A DNA stretch of 61,352 nucleotides, from assembly GCA_964411125.1 (NCBI GenBank), contig CAYPJU010000035.1, positions 1 through 61,352 on the forward strand, in the 5' to 3' direction. A program made the translations under genes and the position numbers. Shown in pieces: positions 17,037 to 25,930 of the stretch. Source of the stretch: JBFIHF01 sp964411125 (GTDB taxonomy: Bacteria > Myxococcota_A > Bradymonadia > Bradymonadales > Bradymonadaceae). The number at the start of each line of letters is the position of its first letter. Position 1 is the stretch's first letter. The notes below the pieces were generated by a model. The model did no database searches and had not been told where the DNA came from. It saw only the letters and a program-made list of their open reading frames with translations.

Positions 17037-17094
17037 TTCGCAACGCTCGCCGAGGGCGGCCGAAAACGAGGGTAACTGCAACCCTCTTTCGGAG
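17037..17094 (+). promoter_or_regulatory. Structured leader, copy A
   Basis: Directly before the gene at 17100: TTCGCAACGCTCG (17037-17049), then CCGAAA (17060-17065) pairing with TTTCGG (17087-17092), enclosing GAGGGT (17068-17073) paired with ACCCTC (17081-17086). The outer 3' arm runs into the ribosome site GGAG (17091-17094). The same 13-mer, the CCGA-x-AACGAGG block and CTTTCGGAG recur before the gene at 44234, while the inner stem has different bases but still pairs. This resembles the translation-blocking hairpins of IS200-type transposase genes. Confidence 0.7.
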
Positions 17095-17099
17095 CCGCC

Positions 17100-17996
17100 A
17101 TGACACTCCCAGTACCGCGACCCGGCGACGAGTCCGTCGCCGCAAGCCGCCAGTCGAACAACGCATTCCCGTTCTTTCTGCCGACGGAAGACCGACGTAA
17201 CGCGTTCGGGTACCTCCTCGCCAGGTTCGCTCGAATCCATCGCGTAGAGCCGACCTGCCTCGTGATGCTCGACAACCTGGTGCACCTGTTCGTCAACGAT
17301 CCCGAGGGCAACCTCTCGGCCTTCCTCCGAGATCTTTACTCCCGGTACGCCGAGTTCCACCACGCCCGCTACGGGACCTCCGGCAAGGTCGTCGCGGGCG
17401 GCCCTCCCGGAAAACGGACCGTCGTCGACCTCCTCGCGGAGACCACCGACATGCTCCGGTGCGTCACCCTACCGGTCGAACTCTGTTGGGTAGACTCGGT
17501 CGCCGATTGGGACGGTGTCGTCTTCAGCCCCGAGAACATCGACGAAGTGTTGAGCTTCTCTCGTCCCCCCGAGCTCGCGAAGTACCGGTCCTACCGAGCC
17601 ACCGAAAAGATTCGGGTCGCCGCGCCGATGCTCGACGACCGTCCGCACCGTACGATCCGGCGTTCCTTCCGTAAGGCACGAATCCGCGGCGAACGAACGC
17701 TCCTCACCGCCCGTCCCCCAGGGAAGGTCGCCCGGGGACCGGAGTTCGTGCTGGCTCGACCGCTCTCGTCCCCCGCTGAACTCCACGAGCCCCACCCCGG
17801 AAACGGCGCGCGTCATCTCGTGCTGGCTTCTACTGAGCTAGGCGTAGAGGCGGCCGCACAGCGGATTTGCGAGTTCCGCGTCGAGCATCGCGAGTGCTTC
17901 GACGAATGGACCGTCGCGAAGACGTACGTGGACGACTGGCCGCCCGGCACGGACTACCATTACAACATCCACGGGTTTGCCCGTCGCCCGACCTGA
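17100..17996 (+). CDS. Degenerate REP-associated transposase-like protein (Y1/IS200 superfamily)
   Basis: A 298-residue protein whose residues about 30-100 follow the Y1/REP-transposase pattern: LVMLDNLVHLFVNDPEGNLSAFLRDLYSRYAEFHHARYGTSG aligns in order with the usual MPNHVHLL...YARYFNRRHGRSG. The catalytic HUH is broken: the first His is Leu (LVH), and the usual Tyr-containing Y-[IVT]-x-x-NPV is replaced by CVTLPVELCWV. It is therefore probably inactive as a nuclease or domesticated. The C-terminus (258-284: FR, W270, WPPGT 280-284) matches the protein at 44234 without gaps. ATG at 17100 has GGAG buried in the hairpin leader. No terminal inverted repeats or target duplication were found by eye. 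Confidence 0.65.
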   Translation: MTLPVPRPGDESVAASRQSNNAFPFFLPTEDRRNAFGYLLARFARIHRVEPTCLVMLDNLVHLFVNDPEGNLSAFLRDLYSRYAEFHHARYGTSGKVVAGGPPGKRTVVDLLAETTDMLRCVTLPVELCWVDSVADWDGVVFSPENIDEVLSFSRPPELAKYRSYRATEKIRVAAPMLDDRPHRTIRRSFRKARIRGERTLLTARPPGKVARGPEFVLARPLSSPAELHEPHPGNGARHLVLASTELGVEAAAQRICEFRVEHRECFDEWTVAKTYVDDWPPGTDYHYNIHGFARRPT

Positions 17997-18395
17997 GACT
18001 TTGGAAAACTCGACTCCGAGCGCCGCGACATCGTCGAGGAGCGCACCCCTCTGTCCATCTTACCTCCTCGCTCTCTCGTCTGTCCGAACGGAGGAACATC
18101 CATTCGGTTCAATCGAAGGTAAGTCGACGAATCGTTCGCTTACATCTAATTAACCTCCCCCGCCCCGCCTCCCCATCGGCGAGCAAACACCCTGTTTCTC
18201 CACCGACCATTCCGTTTGCGAGGCGCCTCCGGCGCTCGACTACGATCTCCCGCGACCGTCAGCGAGGCGCGTGGGGTGTGGTGTGGCGGGAAATTGCACA
18301 GGGTACGCGACGGAGATCGTCGGGGGGAGGGGGAGTGAAGAGCGGACGACCAAGGTCGTTGCCCCCGGTGGCCGACATACGTAGACTGTGCGCGG
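17997..18395. other. Intergenic region without recognised gene
   Basis: About 400 bases between the transposase-like gene and the phosphorelay gene. An AT-richer stretch lies near 18145-18160 (ACATCTAATTAACC), unusual for this window, and could hold the promoter of the next gene. No reading frame, RNA gene or clear terminator was recognised. Confidence 0.4.
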
Positions 18396-19883
18396 ATGGA
18401 CGACCTGAATCATTCCAATCTGGCCCAGCGTATCGAGGCGGTGACGAGCCGCTTCTGGCAGCTCACTTCCGAAACCGCGGGGAAAGCTGCGGTGACGCAG
18501 ATCGCGGGAGGGCTGAGTGCTCTGCTCGACGACTTCGAAGAGGGTGTCGGTGGCGCCCCGCTCGAGGCGATCTCGCGCGTGATCGATCAGCTCGAGTATC
18601 TGGCGGTGGAGCTCGAGCATGAGGCGCCGCCGGGGCTCACCGCCGACAGCTCCCCGACGATCGACGTCAGCCAGGCCCTCAGCGTCGGCAAGTTCGTCGA
18701 AGCGTTCCAGAAGGAAGCCCAACGCCGGATGGCGGGACTCTCCCTGTCGTTGACCGGCGTCTTCGACTCGGATCAGAAGTCGATCGATCAAACGGTGGCG
18801 CACCTGCACGCGATCCGAGGGGGCGCGGGCATGCTCGGGCTCGATCCGATCGCGCGGCTCTCCGGCGCGATGGAAGACGTGATCCTCGCGACGAGCCGCT
18901 CGAACGCCAAGGTCTGGCCGGTTCGGGCGCTGTTGAGAGGCTTCGCCACTCTGGAGAGTGCGGTCGACGATCCCGACGGAGAAGATCACGAGATGGTCAT
19001 GGGGGTCGCCGACGAGCTGCGGAGCCACCTGCAGCAGGAGTCGCGGTCATCGCGCTCGTCGCGCTCGGTTTTCGACGATGCCCCCATCACGGACGTTCGG
19101 AAGGAGCCCCTCCAGCGACGCATCCTGGTCGTCGATGACGTGGAGACGATCGCTCATTCGGTCGGATTGATTCTCTCCGAGCTCGATATCCCGATCGACG
19201 TCTCGCATTCGGGCGCCGAAGCGTTGGAGGCGTTGCGAGGACGCCCTTACTCGCTCGTCATCAGCGACGTCGCGATGCCCGAGATGACGGGGCTCGACCT
19301 GACCCGCGAGATTCGCGCCGACGAGAACCTATCGGATCTTCCGGTGATACTTCTGACGGCGCTCGACAAGGAGGACGAACGGATCGCCGGACTCGCCGCA
19401 GGGGCCGACGACTACATCGTCAAAGGATCCATCGGCGGGGGAGAGCTCGTCAGTCGCGTCGCGGAGCTGCTCCAGAGTGCTCCCGTCGTCCCGCCGAAAC
19501 CGCTCGAGGAAGGGGAGTTCCGCAAGATCCTGATCGCCGAAGACATCGAGACGATCGCCGCGTCGATCGCCTTCGTCCTGTCGGAGGGGCCCTACGAGAT
19601 CACGCTCGCTCATCACGGGCAGGAAGCTCTCGACATGCTCCGTGACACCGACTTCGATCTCGTGATCAGCGATCTTCAGATGCCGCAGCTCGACGGGTTC
19701 GGGCTTTTGAAGGCGGTGCAGGAAGACGAGTCGCTCAGTGGAACCCCCATCGTGCTCCTCACCTCGCGCGACACGGAAGAAGAGCGCGAAACGGCAGCCT
19801 CCCTCGGCGCCGCTCGATACCTCATCAAGGGCGAGGTCGGTGGTGGAAGCCTGCTACAGATCGTCGCCGAGTTGATCTCCTGA
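18396..19883 (+). CDS. Hpt - receiver - receiver phosphorelay protein
   Basis: A 495-residue cytosolic signalling protein. Residues about 1-85 are helical and unassigned; an Hpt domain (about 95-210) carries HAIRGGAGMLG with the phospho-accepting His at 138. Two receiver domains follow: the first (about 245-365) with VDDVET at the acid pocket and LVISDVAMPEMTG (Asp near 290), the second (about 373-494) with AEDIET and LVISDLQMPQLDG (Asp near 426). No kinase ATPase or output domain is present, so it passes phosphate between partners. The single receiver protein starts 1 base after its stop and is a likely partner. The cognate kinase is not in the window. Confidence 0.88.
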   Translation: MDDLNHSNLAQRIEAVTSRFWQLTSETAGKAAVTQIAGGLSALLDDFEEGVGGAPLEAISRVIDQLEYLAVELEHEAPPGLTADSSPTIDVSQALSVGKFVEAFQKEAQRRMAGLSLSLTGVFDSDQKSIDQTVAHLHAIRGGAGMLGLDPIARLSGAMEDVILATSRSNAKVWPVRALLRGFATLESAVDDPDGEDHEMVMGVADELRSHLQQESRSSRSSRSVFDDAPITDVRKEPLQRRILVVDDVETIAHSVGLILSELDIPIDVSHSGAEALEALRGRPYSLVISDVAMPEMTGLDLTREIRADENLSDLPVILLTALDKEDERIAGLAAGADDYIVKGSIGGGELVSRVAELLQSAPVVPPKPLEEGEFRKILIAEDIETIAASIAFVLSEGPYEITLAHHGQEALDMLRDTDFDLVISDLQMPQLDGFGLLKAVQEDESLSGTPIVLLTSRDTEEERETAASLGAARYLIKGEVGGGSLLQIVAELIS

Positions 19884-19884
19884 C

Positions 19885-20241
19885 ATGGCGAAGCTCCTCA
19901 TCATCGACGACAGCGAGCTCGTCCTGCAGATGCTTCAGATGGTCTGTGAGCAGGCCGGCCACGACGTCGTCGCGGTGACGAACATGCCCGAGGCGCTCGT
20001 CGCCCTCGAGAAGACGCCGCCCGATGCCGTGATCACGGACCTGAACATGCCTTCGACCGACGATCCGGTCGCCGACCTTCGGGCGAGTTGCGATGTACCG
20101 ATCGTAGTCGTTTCGGGGCAATCCCAGGAATCGCTCGACGCCATCGCGGCGGAGCGAGGTGCTGATGGCGCCATTTCGAAGGACGCCGGGATGATGGGGA
20201 TGGCGGCTACGCTCCCCGACCTACTCGGGCGTCTCCTCTGA
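19885..20241 (+). CDS. Single-domain response regulator (CheY-like)
   Basis: A 118-residue receiver domain with acidic pocket D8-D9, phospho-acceptor Asp52 (VITDLNM) and a SGQ switch segment near 79 in the beta-4 position. The conserved Lys is represented by AISKDAG near 105. It lacks an output domain and follows the Hpt-REC-REC gene after one base, so it is probably a phosphate shuttle or sink for that relay. Its last 21 bases overlap the 3' end of the convergent lipoprotein gene. Confidence 0.9.
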   Translation: MAKLLIIDDSELVLQMLQMVCEQAGHDVVAVTNMPEALVALEKTPPDAVITDLNMPSTDDPVADLRASCDVPIVVVSGQSQESLDAIAAERGADGAISKDAGMMGMAATLPDLLGRLL

Positions 20242-20568
20242 CGGCACCGGTTCGGCGGGTTCTTCGCCGGGGCGTTCGAATGGATCGCCTTCCGCCGGCT
20301 CGATCACTTCTTCGCGGGTCGATCCGTCCTCCATTCGCTCCATCGCCTTGCGTGATTCACAGTTGCTTTCGCACCGCGAAAACTCGCCCTGACAGGCGCT
20401 GTAGTCGCCCGGGTACTCCTCGGTGCACGCGGCCAACTGATTCTGACAGAGGCTCGTGCACTGGGGCGTGGGTCGGTCGGACTTCGACTGCGGAGTCGTG
20501 GCGCAGCCGAGCAGTAGGAGGGCGGCCGAGACGGCGCCGGTGAAGAATCTCGTCGTGTTGTTTGTCAT
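20221..20568 (-). CDS. Small Cys-rich lipoprotein
   Basis: A 115-residue lipoprotein: MTNNTTRFFTGAVSAALLLLGC has a clear lipobox (LLLGC, Cys22). The mature part has a short cluster of six further Cys (CTSLCQNQLAAC, CQGEFSRCESNC), likely three disulfides, and an acidic Pro/Glu-rich tail. The ATG overlaps the TGA of the M20 amidohydrolase, making it the last gene of a minus-strand operon. The fold resembles small Cys-rich myxobacterial lipoproteins of unknown function. Confidence 0.8.
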   Translation of the reverse strand: MTNNTTRFFTGAVSAALLLLGCATTPQSKSDRPTPQCTSLCQNQLAACTEEYPGDYSACQGEFSRCESNCESRKAMERMEDGSTREEVIEPAEGDPFERPGEEPAEPVPSEETPE

Positions 20569-21737
20569 CGCGCGTCCCAGGTCGAAGCAACTTCCAACAA
20601 CGTATCCGCAAACGCGTTGACGGCGAACGGCAAGCACGCTTCGTCCACGTCGAATTCCGGAGTGTGGATCATGTTCACGATCCCCCGTTCTTCGTTGCGT
20701 ACTCCGAGAAACAGATAGCACGCGGGGACGCGGCGAGAGAACGACGCGAAGTCTTCGGCCCCCATCTGGGGTTGATGAGGGACGACACGATCTTCGCCCA
20801 CCCGTCGCTTGAGGAGCGCGACGGTGCGTCGCTCGAGGTCGAGGTCGTTGGCGGTCAGCCGTGCGCCTGCAGTGAACTGCACCTCGGCGCTTGCTCCGAA
20901 CGCGGCTGCCACGTGGGTCGCGATACGCTCGATCTCCTTCATCGCGAGCTCGGCGGTCGAGTCGGAGAGCGTTCGCAGGATGCCGGTCAGCCGGGCCTCG
21001 TCGGCGATGACGTTGTACGTGTTTCCCGCCTCGAGATGGCCGATCGACAGGACACATGCCTCCCGTGCATCGATGCGCCGCGAGACGACCGATTGAAGGG
21101 CGACGACGACGTGGCTTCCGACGAGGACGGCGTCGATCCCCTCGTGAGGATAGGCGGCGTGGGTCTTCGCTCCCCGCACGGTGATCTCGACGAGCTCGCT
21201 CCTCGCCCAGACCGGGCCTCCGGTGAATCCGAAGTGGCCGACCTCGAGCGTCGGCATGCAGTGGAGCGCGAACATCGCGTCGACGTCGGGCCTCTCCAGA
21301 ACGCCCTCTCGAGCCATCCGCTCCGCTCCGATCGGTTCGTCTTCGGGCGAAGCTTCTTCGGCGGGCTGGAAGACGAACTTGATGCGGCCCTGCAGCTCGG
21401 CTCGTCGCTCCGCGAGCGCCCGGGCGAGCCCGAGCCCGACGGTCGTGTGAACGTCATGGCCGCACGCGTGCATCACGCCGGCGTTCCGTGACCGGTAGTC
21501 GGCGTCGCTCGACTGTTGAATCGGGAGTGCGTCGATGTCGGCTCTCCACCCGAGCGTCGGTCCGTCGCCCTCCCCTTCCAACACCGCGACCACGCCCGTG
21601 TCGGCGTAGCGCTCCGTAGTCAGGCCGACGCGGGCGAGTTCGGCCTCGATGAACCTGGCCGTCTCGTGTTCCTGGAACGACAGCTCCGGGTTCGCATGGA
21701 GGTGTCGCCGGATGCGAACGAGATCGTCGTTGCTCAT
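20565..21737 (-). CDS. M20-family amidohydrolase/peptidase
   Basis: A 390-residue metal-dependent hydrolase of the M20D (hippurate hydrolase, aminoacylase, IAA-amino acid hydrolase) group. The N-terminus RRHLHANPELSFQEHETA is the group signature; HACGHDVHTT gives the metal-binding Cys/His set, FQPAEE the catalytic Glu and HTPEFDVDE the last His ligand. A dimerisation insert sits in the middle. Start at 21737 has GAGGAGG. It overlaps both neighbours by 4 nt. It hydrolyses N-acyl or peptide amide bonds; the substrate cannot be read from the sequence. No export signal, so cytosolic. Confidence 0.9.
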   Translation of the reverse strand: MSNDDLVRIRRHLHANPELSFQEHETARFIEAELARVGLTTERYADTGVVAVLEGEGDGPTLGWRADIDALPIQQSSDADYRSRNAGVMHACGHDVHTTVGLGLARALAERRAELQGRIKFVFQPAEEASPEDEPIGAERMAREGVLERPDVDAMFALHCMPTLEVGHFGFTGGPVWARSELVEITVRGAKTHAAYPHEGIDAVLVGSHVVVALQSVVSRRIDAREACVLSIGHLEAGNTYNVIADEARLTGILRTLSDSTAELAMKEIERIATHVAAAFGASAEVQFTAGARLTANDLDLERRTVALLKRRVGEDRVVPHQPQMGAEDFASFSRRVPACYLFLGVRNEERGIVNMIHTPEFDVDEACLPFAVNAFADTLLEVASTWDAR

Positions 21738-23179
21738 CGTCGCCTCCTCAGGACGACCGCGAAGAGGGTCGTGGTGAGGATCACGAGCGCCCCGTCGTCG
21801 TCGGACTCGTGCGGTGCCGTCGCACAACAACCGGCCGCCTCCAGCGCGTCTCGGACACCGAAGTCGGGGGGGAGCCCGAAGTCGCCGGGGATGCCCATGT
21901 CCATGTAGCCACCGTCGGGGATGCCTGCGTTCGGATCGTAGTCGTCCAGGTTCACGAAGCTCATCGTGTCTTCGAAGACGCGGCGGCTGTCCTGATCGTA
22001 CGACAGGAGCGTGAGCGAGTCGTTGGGGCCGCGCAAGATGGCGCGAGGCGGAAACTGGGTGACCTCGGTCAGCCGCGCCACGCCGAGCTGCTCTCCGTTT
22101 CGGTCGAGCACTCGGAGGTAGAGTTCCTGCGCCGCATCCTGATGCAGGACGACGACGAAGTCGGTCGCGACCCACATCGTGAGCGGGGCCCCGAGCTCGA
22201 CGATCTTGCCGTCGGCAAAGACGTACTTCGACGGCAGCACGGCAGACCAGAGTTCGGCCCCGCTGTCGGTCGTCGCGGTGACCCGCGTCTCGGTCGTGGG
22301 TTCGTCGGACGGGGTCCAGAGGAGGTGCAAGAGATCGTTCTCGTAGATCATCCGGATGACGTAGCGGTCGTCCCAGTCTTCGCCCCGCGGCTTGAAGAAG
22401 GAGATGTCCTGTCGTCCGTTGTACTCGTAGAAAAACGCCCCTCGGTCTCCGGTCGAGTAGTAGTAGATGAGGAAGTCACCGTCGCTCGAGCGCGTGGTGA
22501 CCCCGCCGACCACGCCGACGCCACTGAGTCCGAAGGTCTGCCCCGACAGGGTGAGGCGTCCGCTCTCGACGTTGACCACATGCGCCTGCGAGATGAACTT
22601 TTCGTCGATCCCGATCGTGAGCTTTCCAATCGTGAAGGCGATGAGCTTGTCGAGCTCGGCGCTGTAGGAGAGCGCCCCATGTGCGGTCTGATAGGCGCCC
22701 TGAAACTCGCCCGTACCGTTTGGCTCGGGCCCCGCGTTCACCAGGGTGGAGTCTTCGATGGCCCACAACTCGTCGTCTTCGGGTCCGATGAACGACGTGA
22801 ACCCCGTCACTTCACCTTCCACGGCTGCCGGGTTGTTTCCCCGAATGAAGACCCCGCCGCTCGGGTGGGGGAGCGCACCGATGCATTGCGTCGGGTCTCC
22901 GGCGTACTGGTATTCGAGCAGGCGCGCGTCGTCGGGGGTGGCGATCACGACGCCACAAGACGCCACGTCGGGCGTCTCGCCCATCGTGTTGACGATGAGG
23001 GTCGAGTCTCCGGCCCCCTTCATCACCATGCCGTTGTCGAGCTCGATCGTTCCGGGGAGCTCGTAGTCCCGCAGCGGAGTCGTCACGATCTCGACGTCGG
23101 CGCTCGCTTCGGAGGCGGCGAAGAGAGCCACAAACAGAACCGCCGGCACGAAGCCGGCGGGGGTGGGTCGTAGAGCCAT
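21734..23179 (-). CDS. Exported protein with MYXO-CTERM-like tail
   Basis: A 481-residue secreted protein with a signal peptide (about 1-27, AVLFVALFAASEASA). The body (about 30-430) has regularly spaced beta-strand motifs ending in hydrophobic-polar alternation (LIYYYSTGDRGAFFYEYNG, LHLLWTPSDEP), suggesting a beta-propeller or repeated beta-sandwich. The end AAGCCATAPHESDDDGALVI then hydrophobic LTTTLFAVVL and RRRR is MYXO-CTERM-like. It sits between an Asn-Gly-linker lipoprotein (5 nt upstream) and the M20 hydrolase (4-nt overlap). Function unknown; surface attachment is inferred. Confidence 0.75.
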   Translation of the reverse strand: MALRPTPAGFVPAVLFVALFAASEASADVEIVTTPLRDYELPGTIELDNGMVMKGAGDSTLIVNTMGETPDVASCGVVIATPDDARLLEYQYAGDPTQCIGALPHPSGGVFIRGNNPAAVEGEVTGFTSFIGPEDDELWAIEDSTLVNAGPEPNGTGEFQGAYQTAHGALSYSAELDKLIAFTIGKLTIGIDEKFISQAHVVNVESGRLTLSGQTFGLSGVGVVGGVTTRSSDGDFLIYYYSTGDRGAFFYEYNGRQDISFFKPRGEDWDDRYVIRMIYENDLLHLLWTPSDEPTTETRVTATTDSGAELWSAVLPSKYVFADGKIVELGAPLTMWVATDFVVVLHQDAAQELYLRVLDRNGEQLGVARLTEVTQFPPRAILRGPNDSLTLLSYDQDSRRVFEDTMSFVNLDDYDPNAGIPDGGYMDMGIPGDFGLPPDFGVRDALEAAGCCATAPHESDDDGALVILTTTLFAVVLRRRR

Positions 23180-23184
23180 GGATA

Positions 23185-24570
23185 TCACAGTTGGAAGATG
23201 AGGTAGCGGAGGATGCGCTCCATGTCCTGATTGAGTGCAGCCTGACGCTCGTTGTGGAACGAGGTGAAGACGACCGTCCCTTCGGAGGTCGGATCCTTGA
23301 ACGTGATCAGGAGCGGCGTGTCCGCCTGGGTCCCGTTGGTCCCACCGCACTGGTTGGAACCGTCGCAAAGCTGCGCTTCGCCGGACAGGTGGGTGACGGC
23401 TCCCGGCCCGGCCGCGGTGGCGACGGCCCAGTTGTTGTTGAAGACCCCGTTGTTGGGGTCGTGCGGGAACTCGATCGTCGCCGTGTTGGCACCGACGATG
23501 CTCTGAAGGTCCATCGTCAGGACGTCGGCCGTGATCGTCTGGGGCGCGTAGCCCTGTCGATGGGCCTGCGCGCTCGTATCGTCGCCGTAGAAGTCGACGA
23601 CATCGGGGAACGCCGCCTCCAGCAGCGGAGCCGACCAGTCGGAGACGTAGAGGCTGCCGCCACCCATGACGAAGGTGCGCAGGTTGTTGCTGATGTTCGT
23701 TCGGAGGTTGGGGTTCAGGAACGACTGGAAGACGAGCATCTGCTCGAGCTCACCGCAGTTGATGAACACGAGGTCGTACATCGCCATCGCGTTGGCGTCC
23801 TGCAGGAAGTTCAGCGATTCGCTGCCCGCCATCTGGTCGTCACCCTTGATGTCGTAGTCGAGGTTGAGCGCGTCCAGGACACCTTCGACGTGGTCGTAGG
23901 CGCCCTTGATGACCGCGATCTCCACGTTCTGATCGAGGCAGACTTTGTCGGCCGCCGAGGTGAGGTCGGTGAGCTGATCCTTCTGGATGAAGACCTGCGA
24001 CGTCGACTCGAACGAGCCGGTCGAGACCTTCATGTCGTGCTGTCCCGAGGGGAGGTTTTCGAACTCGAAGGTGCCGTCGCTGGAGGTCCTCGCCGTCGCC
24101 TCGAACGCGTTGCCGTCGCAGTCGACGCCGGTGATCGTCACGTCCGCGGCGGCGAGGGGCTCGCCGGACGGCGCGCACGTCTTGCCACGCAGGCTGCCGG
24201 TGCCGCACTCGAGCATCGGCGTCGTGCGGTTGTTCGTGTCGTTGTTGCCGGTCGTCCCGTTGTTACCGGTCGTTCCGTTGTTGCCGACGGTCCCGTTGTT
24301 GTTCCCCGTGGTGCCGTTGTTGCCGACGGTCCCGTTGTTGGCGCCGTTGTTCGGTGTGCCGTTGTTCGCCGTGCCGTTGTTCGCACCGTTGTTCGCGCCC
24401 CCGTTGTTCGCGTCGAACTCGTCCTCACACTTGGAGAGGATCGGGTTCCAGCGCTGGCCGTCTGGGCACTCTCCAGTCTGCGTTCCGGGATCGTCTTTTG
24501 TGACGTCTTCGCCGCAACCGACGAACGCCACGAAGCTCGAGAGAAGGGCTGCAGAAATCCAACGATTCAT
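23185..24570 (-). CDS. Lipoprotein with Asn-Asn-Gly linker, Cna-B-like and GATase-like domains
   Basis: A 461-residue lipoprotein: signal with lipobox FVGC (Cys19). A short Cys motif (GECPDGQRWNPILSKC) is followed by a repetitive linker of NNG-[AT] units (about 52-110). Then a carboxypeptidase-regulatory/Cna-B-type beta domain (TCAPSGEPLAAADVTITG, SDGTFEFENLPSG) and a C-terminal domain of about 250 residues with features of a class I glutamine-amidotransferase-like fold (YDLVFINCGE, GGGSLYVSDW). First gene of the minus-strand operon that runs to 20221. The linker probably holds the domains off the membrane. Role unknown. Confidence 0.75.
   Translation of the reverse strand: MNRWISAALLSSFVAFVGCGEDVTKDDPGTQTGECPDGQRWNPILSKCEDEFDANNGGANNGANNGTANNGTPNNGANNGTVGNNGTTGNNNGTVGNNGTTGNNGTTGNNDTNNRTTPMLECGTGSLRGKTCAPSGEPLAAADVTITGVDCDGNAFEATARTSSDGTFEFENLPSGQHDMKVSTGSFESTSQVFIQKDQLTDLTSAADKVCLDQNVEIAVIKGAYDHVEGVLDALNLDYDIKGDDQMAGSESLNFLQDANAMAMYDLVFINCGELEQMLVFQSFLNPNLRTNISNNLRTFVMGGGSLYVSDWSAPLLEAAFPDVVDFYGDDTSAQAHRQGYAPQTITADVLTMDLQSIVGANTATIEFPHDPNNGVFNNNWAVATAAGPGAVTHLSGEAQLCDGSNQCGGTNGTQADTPLLITFKDPTSEGTVVFTSFHNERQAALNQDMERILRYLIFQL
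24225..24415 (-). repeat. In-gene GNN-linker repeat
   Basis: Short units based on AACAACGG (GTTGTTCG/CCGTTGTT on the plus strand), 9-18 bp long, repeat about 15 times and encode the Asn-Asn-Gly linker of the lipoprotein. The same kind of repeat appears in the lipoprotein gene at 39038. Confidence 0.85.
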
Positions 24571-24709
24571 TTTGTGCGTCCTAATCAAAGGCCCAATTTT
24601 TGGCCGGTGTAGTGAAACGCCGCACACTAGCAAATCGACGAGACGATCTCAACGTGGTGCCTTCGTGCCGCATCGGGCCCGTGCTCGGGCCTCGCGGCCT
24701 GTCGGAAGG

Positions 24710-25930
24710 TCAGAGACCACGGAAGAGGTCGAGGTATCGAAGCGCGTGCTTCCGACGGTCGAAGTGCTGCTCCACGGCGCGCCTTCCCCGTGCGCCCATC
24801 GCGGCGGCGGCGTCGGGGTCGACGGCGAGGTCGAGGAGCGCCCTGGCGTACGCCTCGGGTCGCTCCGGAGGGACGACGATTCCCGCGTCGTGCTCCTCGA
24901 GCACTTCGGCGGCCGCCCCCGTCATCCCCAGCACCGTCGGCCTGGCCGCCGCCATGTAGTCGAACATCTTGTTGGGGTAGACGGTTCGAAAGACGGGCGT
25001 GTCGCGCAAGAAGACCATCCCCGCGTCTGCGGCCGCCAGATACGCGTCGAGCTCCTCCCGGTCCACGGGGTCCAACCACCGGAGGTTATGGAGTCCCCGA
25101 CAGCGGGCGTCCGCCACGAGCGCCTGCTTTCGCGGACCATCGCCGATCGCGACCAGGTCGAGCTGGTCGGCGTCGCGAAGACGCTCGGCGACGTCGAGGA
25201 GCTGGCCCAGATCGTTCGCGTACCCGTGGGCGCCGGCATAGAGCGCGACGAAGCGGTCATGGTCCCACCCCACCCGCGCCCTCGCCTCTCGTCGGTCGAC
25301 GATCGGGTGTCGTTCGAGGTCGACCCCGTTCGGCAGCACCACCAGGCGATCGCGCTCGACCGCGCCTCGCTCCAGCAGTCGCCCGGCGATCCCCGGAGTG
25401 AGCGCAACGACGGCGTCCGCCAGCTCGTAGGCCGCTTCTTCGAACCCGTAGGCCGCCCGTGTCACCACCCCATCGGGGGCAAAAGTGCCGAGGGAGACGA
25501 GCGACTCGGGCCACAGGTCGCGGACCTCGAGGACGAGAGGGCAACGCCATCGCGACGCGGCGAGCATCCCGGGAAGGTATGCCGCGAGGGTGGGGGACGT
25601 CGCGAGGACGACATCGGGGCGAAAGGTGGAGAGGAGTGCGGCCCCCGCCGTCCCGAGTCCGAATCCGAGCATCGAGACGATGCGGGACGACAGCGCCCCG
25701 TCGGGGTGCTGATTGGTCCAGCTCCGCACCACTTCGACCCCCGCTTCGCGCTCTCGGCGCCACGGAAAGGAGGTGTCCGGATCCCGTAGGCCAGAAGTGT
25801 AGGCGACGCTCGAGGCGAAGACGCGGACGTCGTGACCTTCGCCCTTCCAGACCCGAGCGAAGTCGTTGAAGCGCGTACCGCCCGGGCTCTCCGGGGGGAG
25901 GTAGAACTGATGGACGACGGCGATCTTCAT
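24710..25930 (-). CDS. GT4-family glycosyltransferase (WbuB-like)
   Basis: A 406-residue GT-B glycosyltransferase. The start KIAVVHQFYLPPESPGGTRF, DLWPESLVSLG near 140 and the C-terminal nucleotide-sugar part VVLPNGVDLERH, YAGAHGYANDLGQLL and PNKMFDYMAAARPTV are closely in line with WbuB/WbaZ-like enzymes that transfer deoxyamino sugars in O-antigen or capsule synthesis. Last gene of a six-gene minus-strand run; its start overlaps the heparinase-like stop (ATGA). No membrane segment. Confidence 0.88.
   Translation of the reverse strand: MKIAVVHQFYLPPESPGGTRFNDFARVWKGEGHDVRVFASSVAYTSGLRDPDTSFPWRREREAGVEVVRSWTNQHPDGALSSRIVSMLGFGLGTAGAALLSTFRPDVVLATSPTLAAYLPGMLAASRWRCPLVLEVRDLWPESLVSLGTFAPDGVVTRAAYGFEEAAYELADAVVALTPGIAGRLLERGAVERDRLVVLPNGVDLERHPIVDRREARARVGWDHDRFVALYAGAHGYANDLGQLLDVAERLRDADQLDLVAIGDGPRKQALVADARCRGLHNLRWLDPVDREELDAYLAAADAGMVFLRDTPVFRTVYPNKMFDYMAAARPTVLGMTGAAAEVLEEHDAGIVVPPERPEAYARALLDLAVDPDAAAAMGARGRRAVEQHFDRRKHALRYLDLFRGL

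Noticed and set aside
15647..17311. A 554-codon minus-strand frame across sctU
   Set aside because: It covers sctU, the TPR gene and leader A, all supported on the plus strand by family motifs.
21809..23173. A 454-codon plus-strand frame opposite the MYXO-CTERM-like protein
   Set aside because: Antisense shadow; the minus-strand gene has signal peptide, tail and 4-nt coupling to its neighbour.
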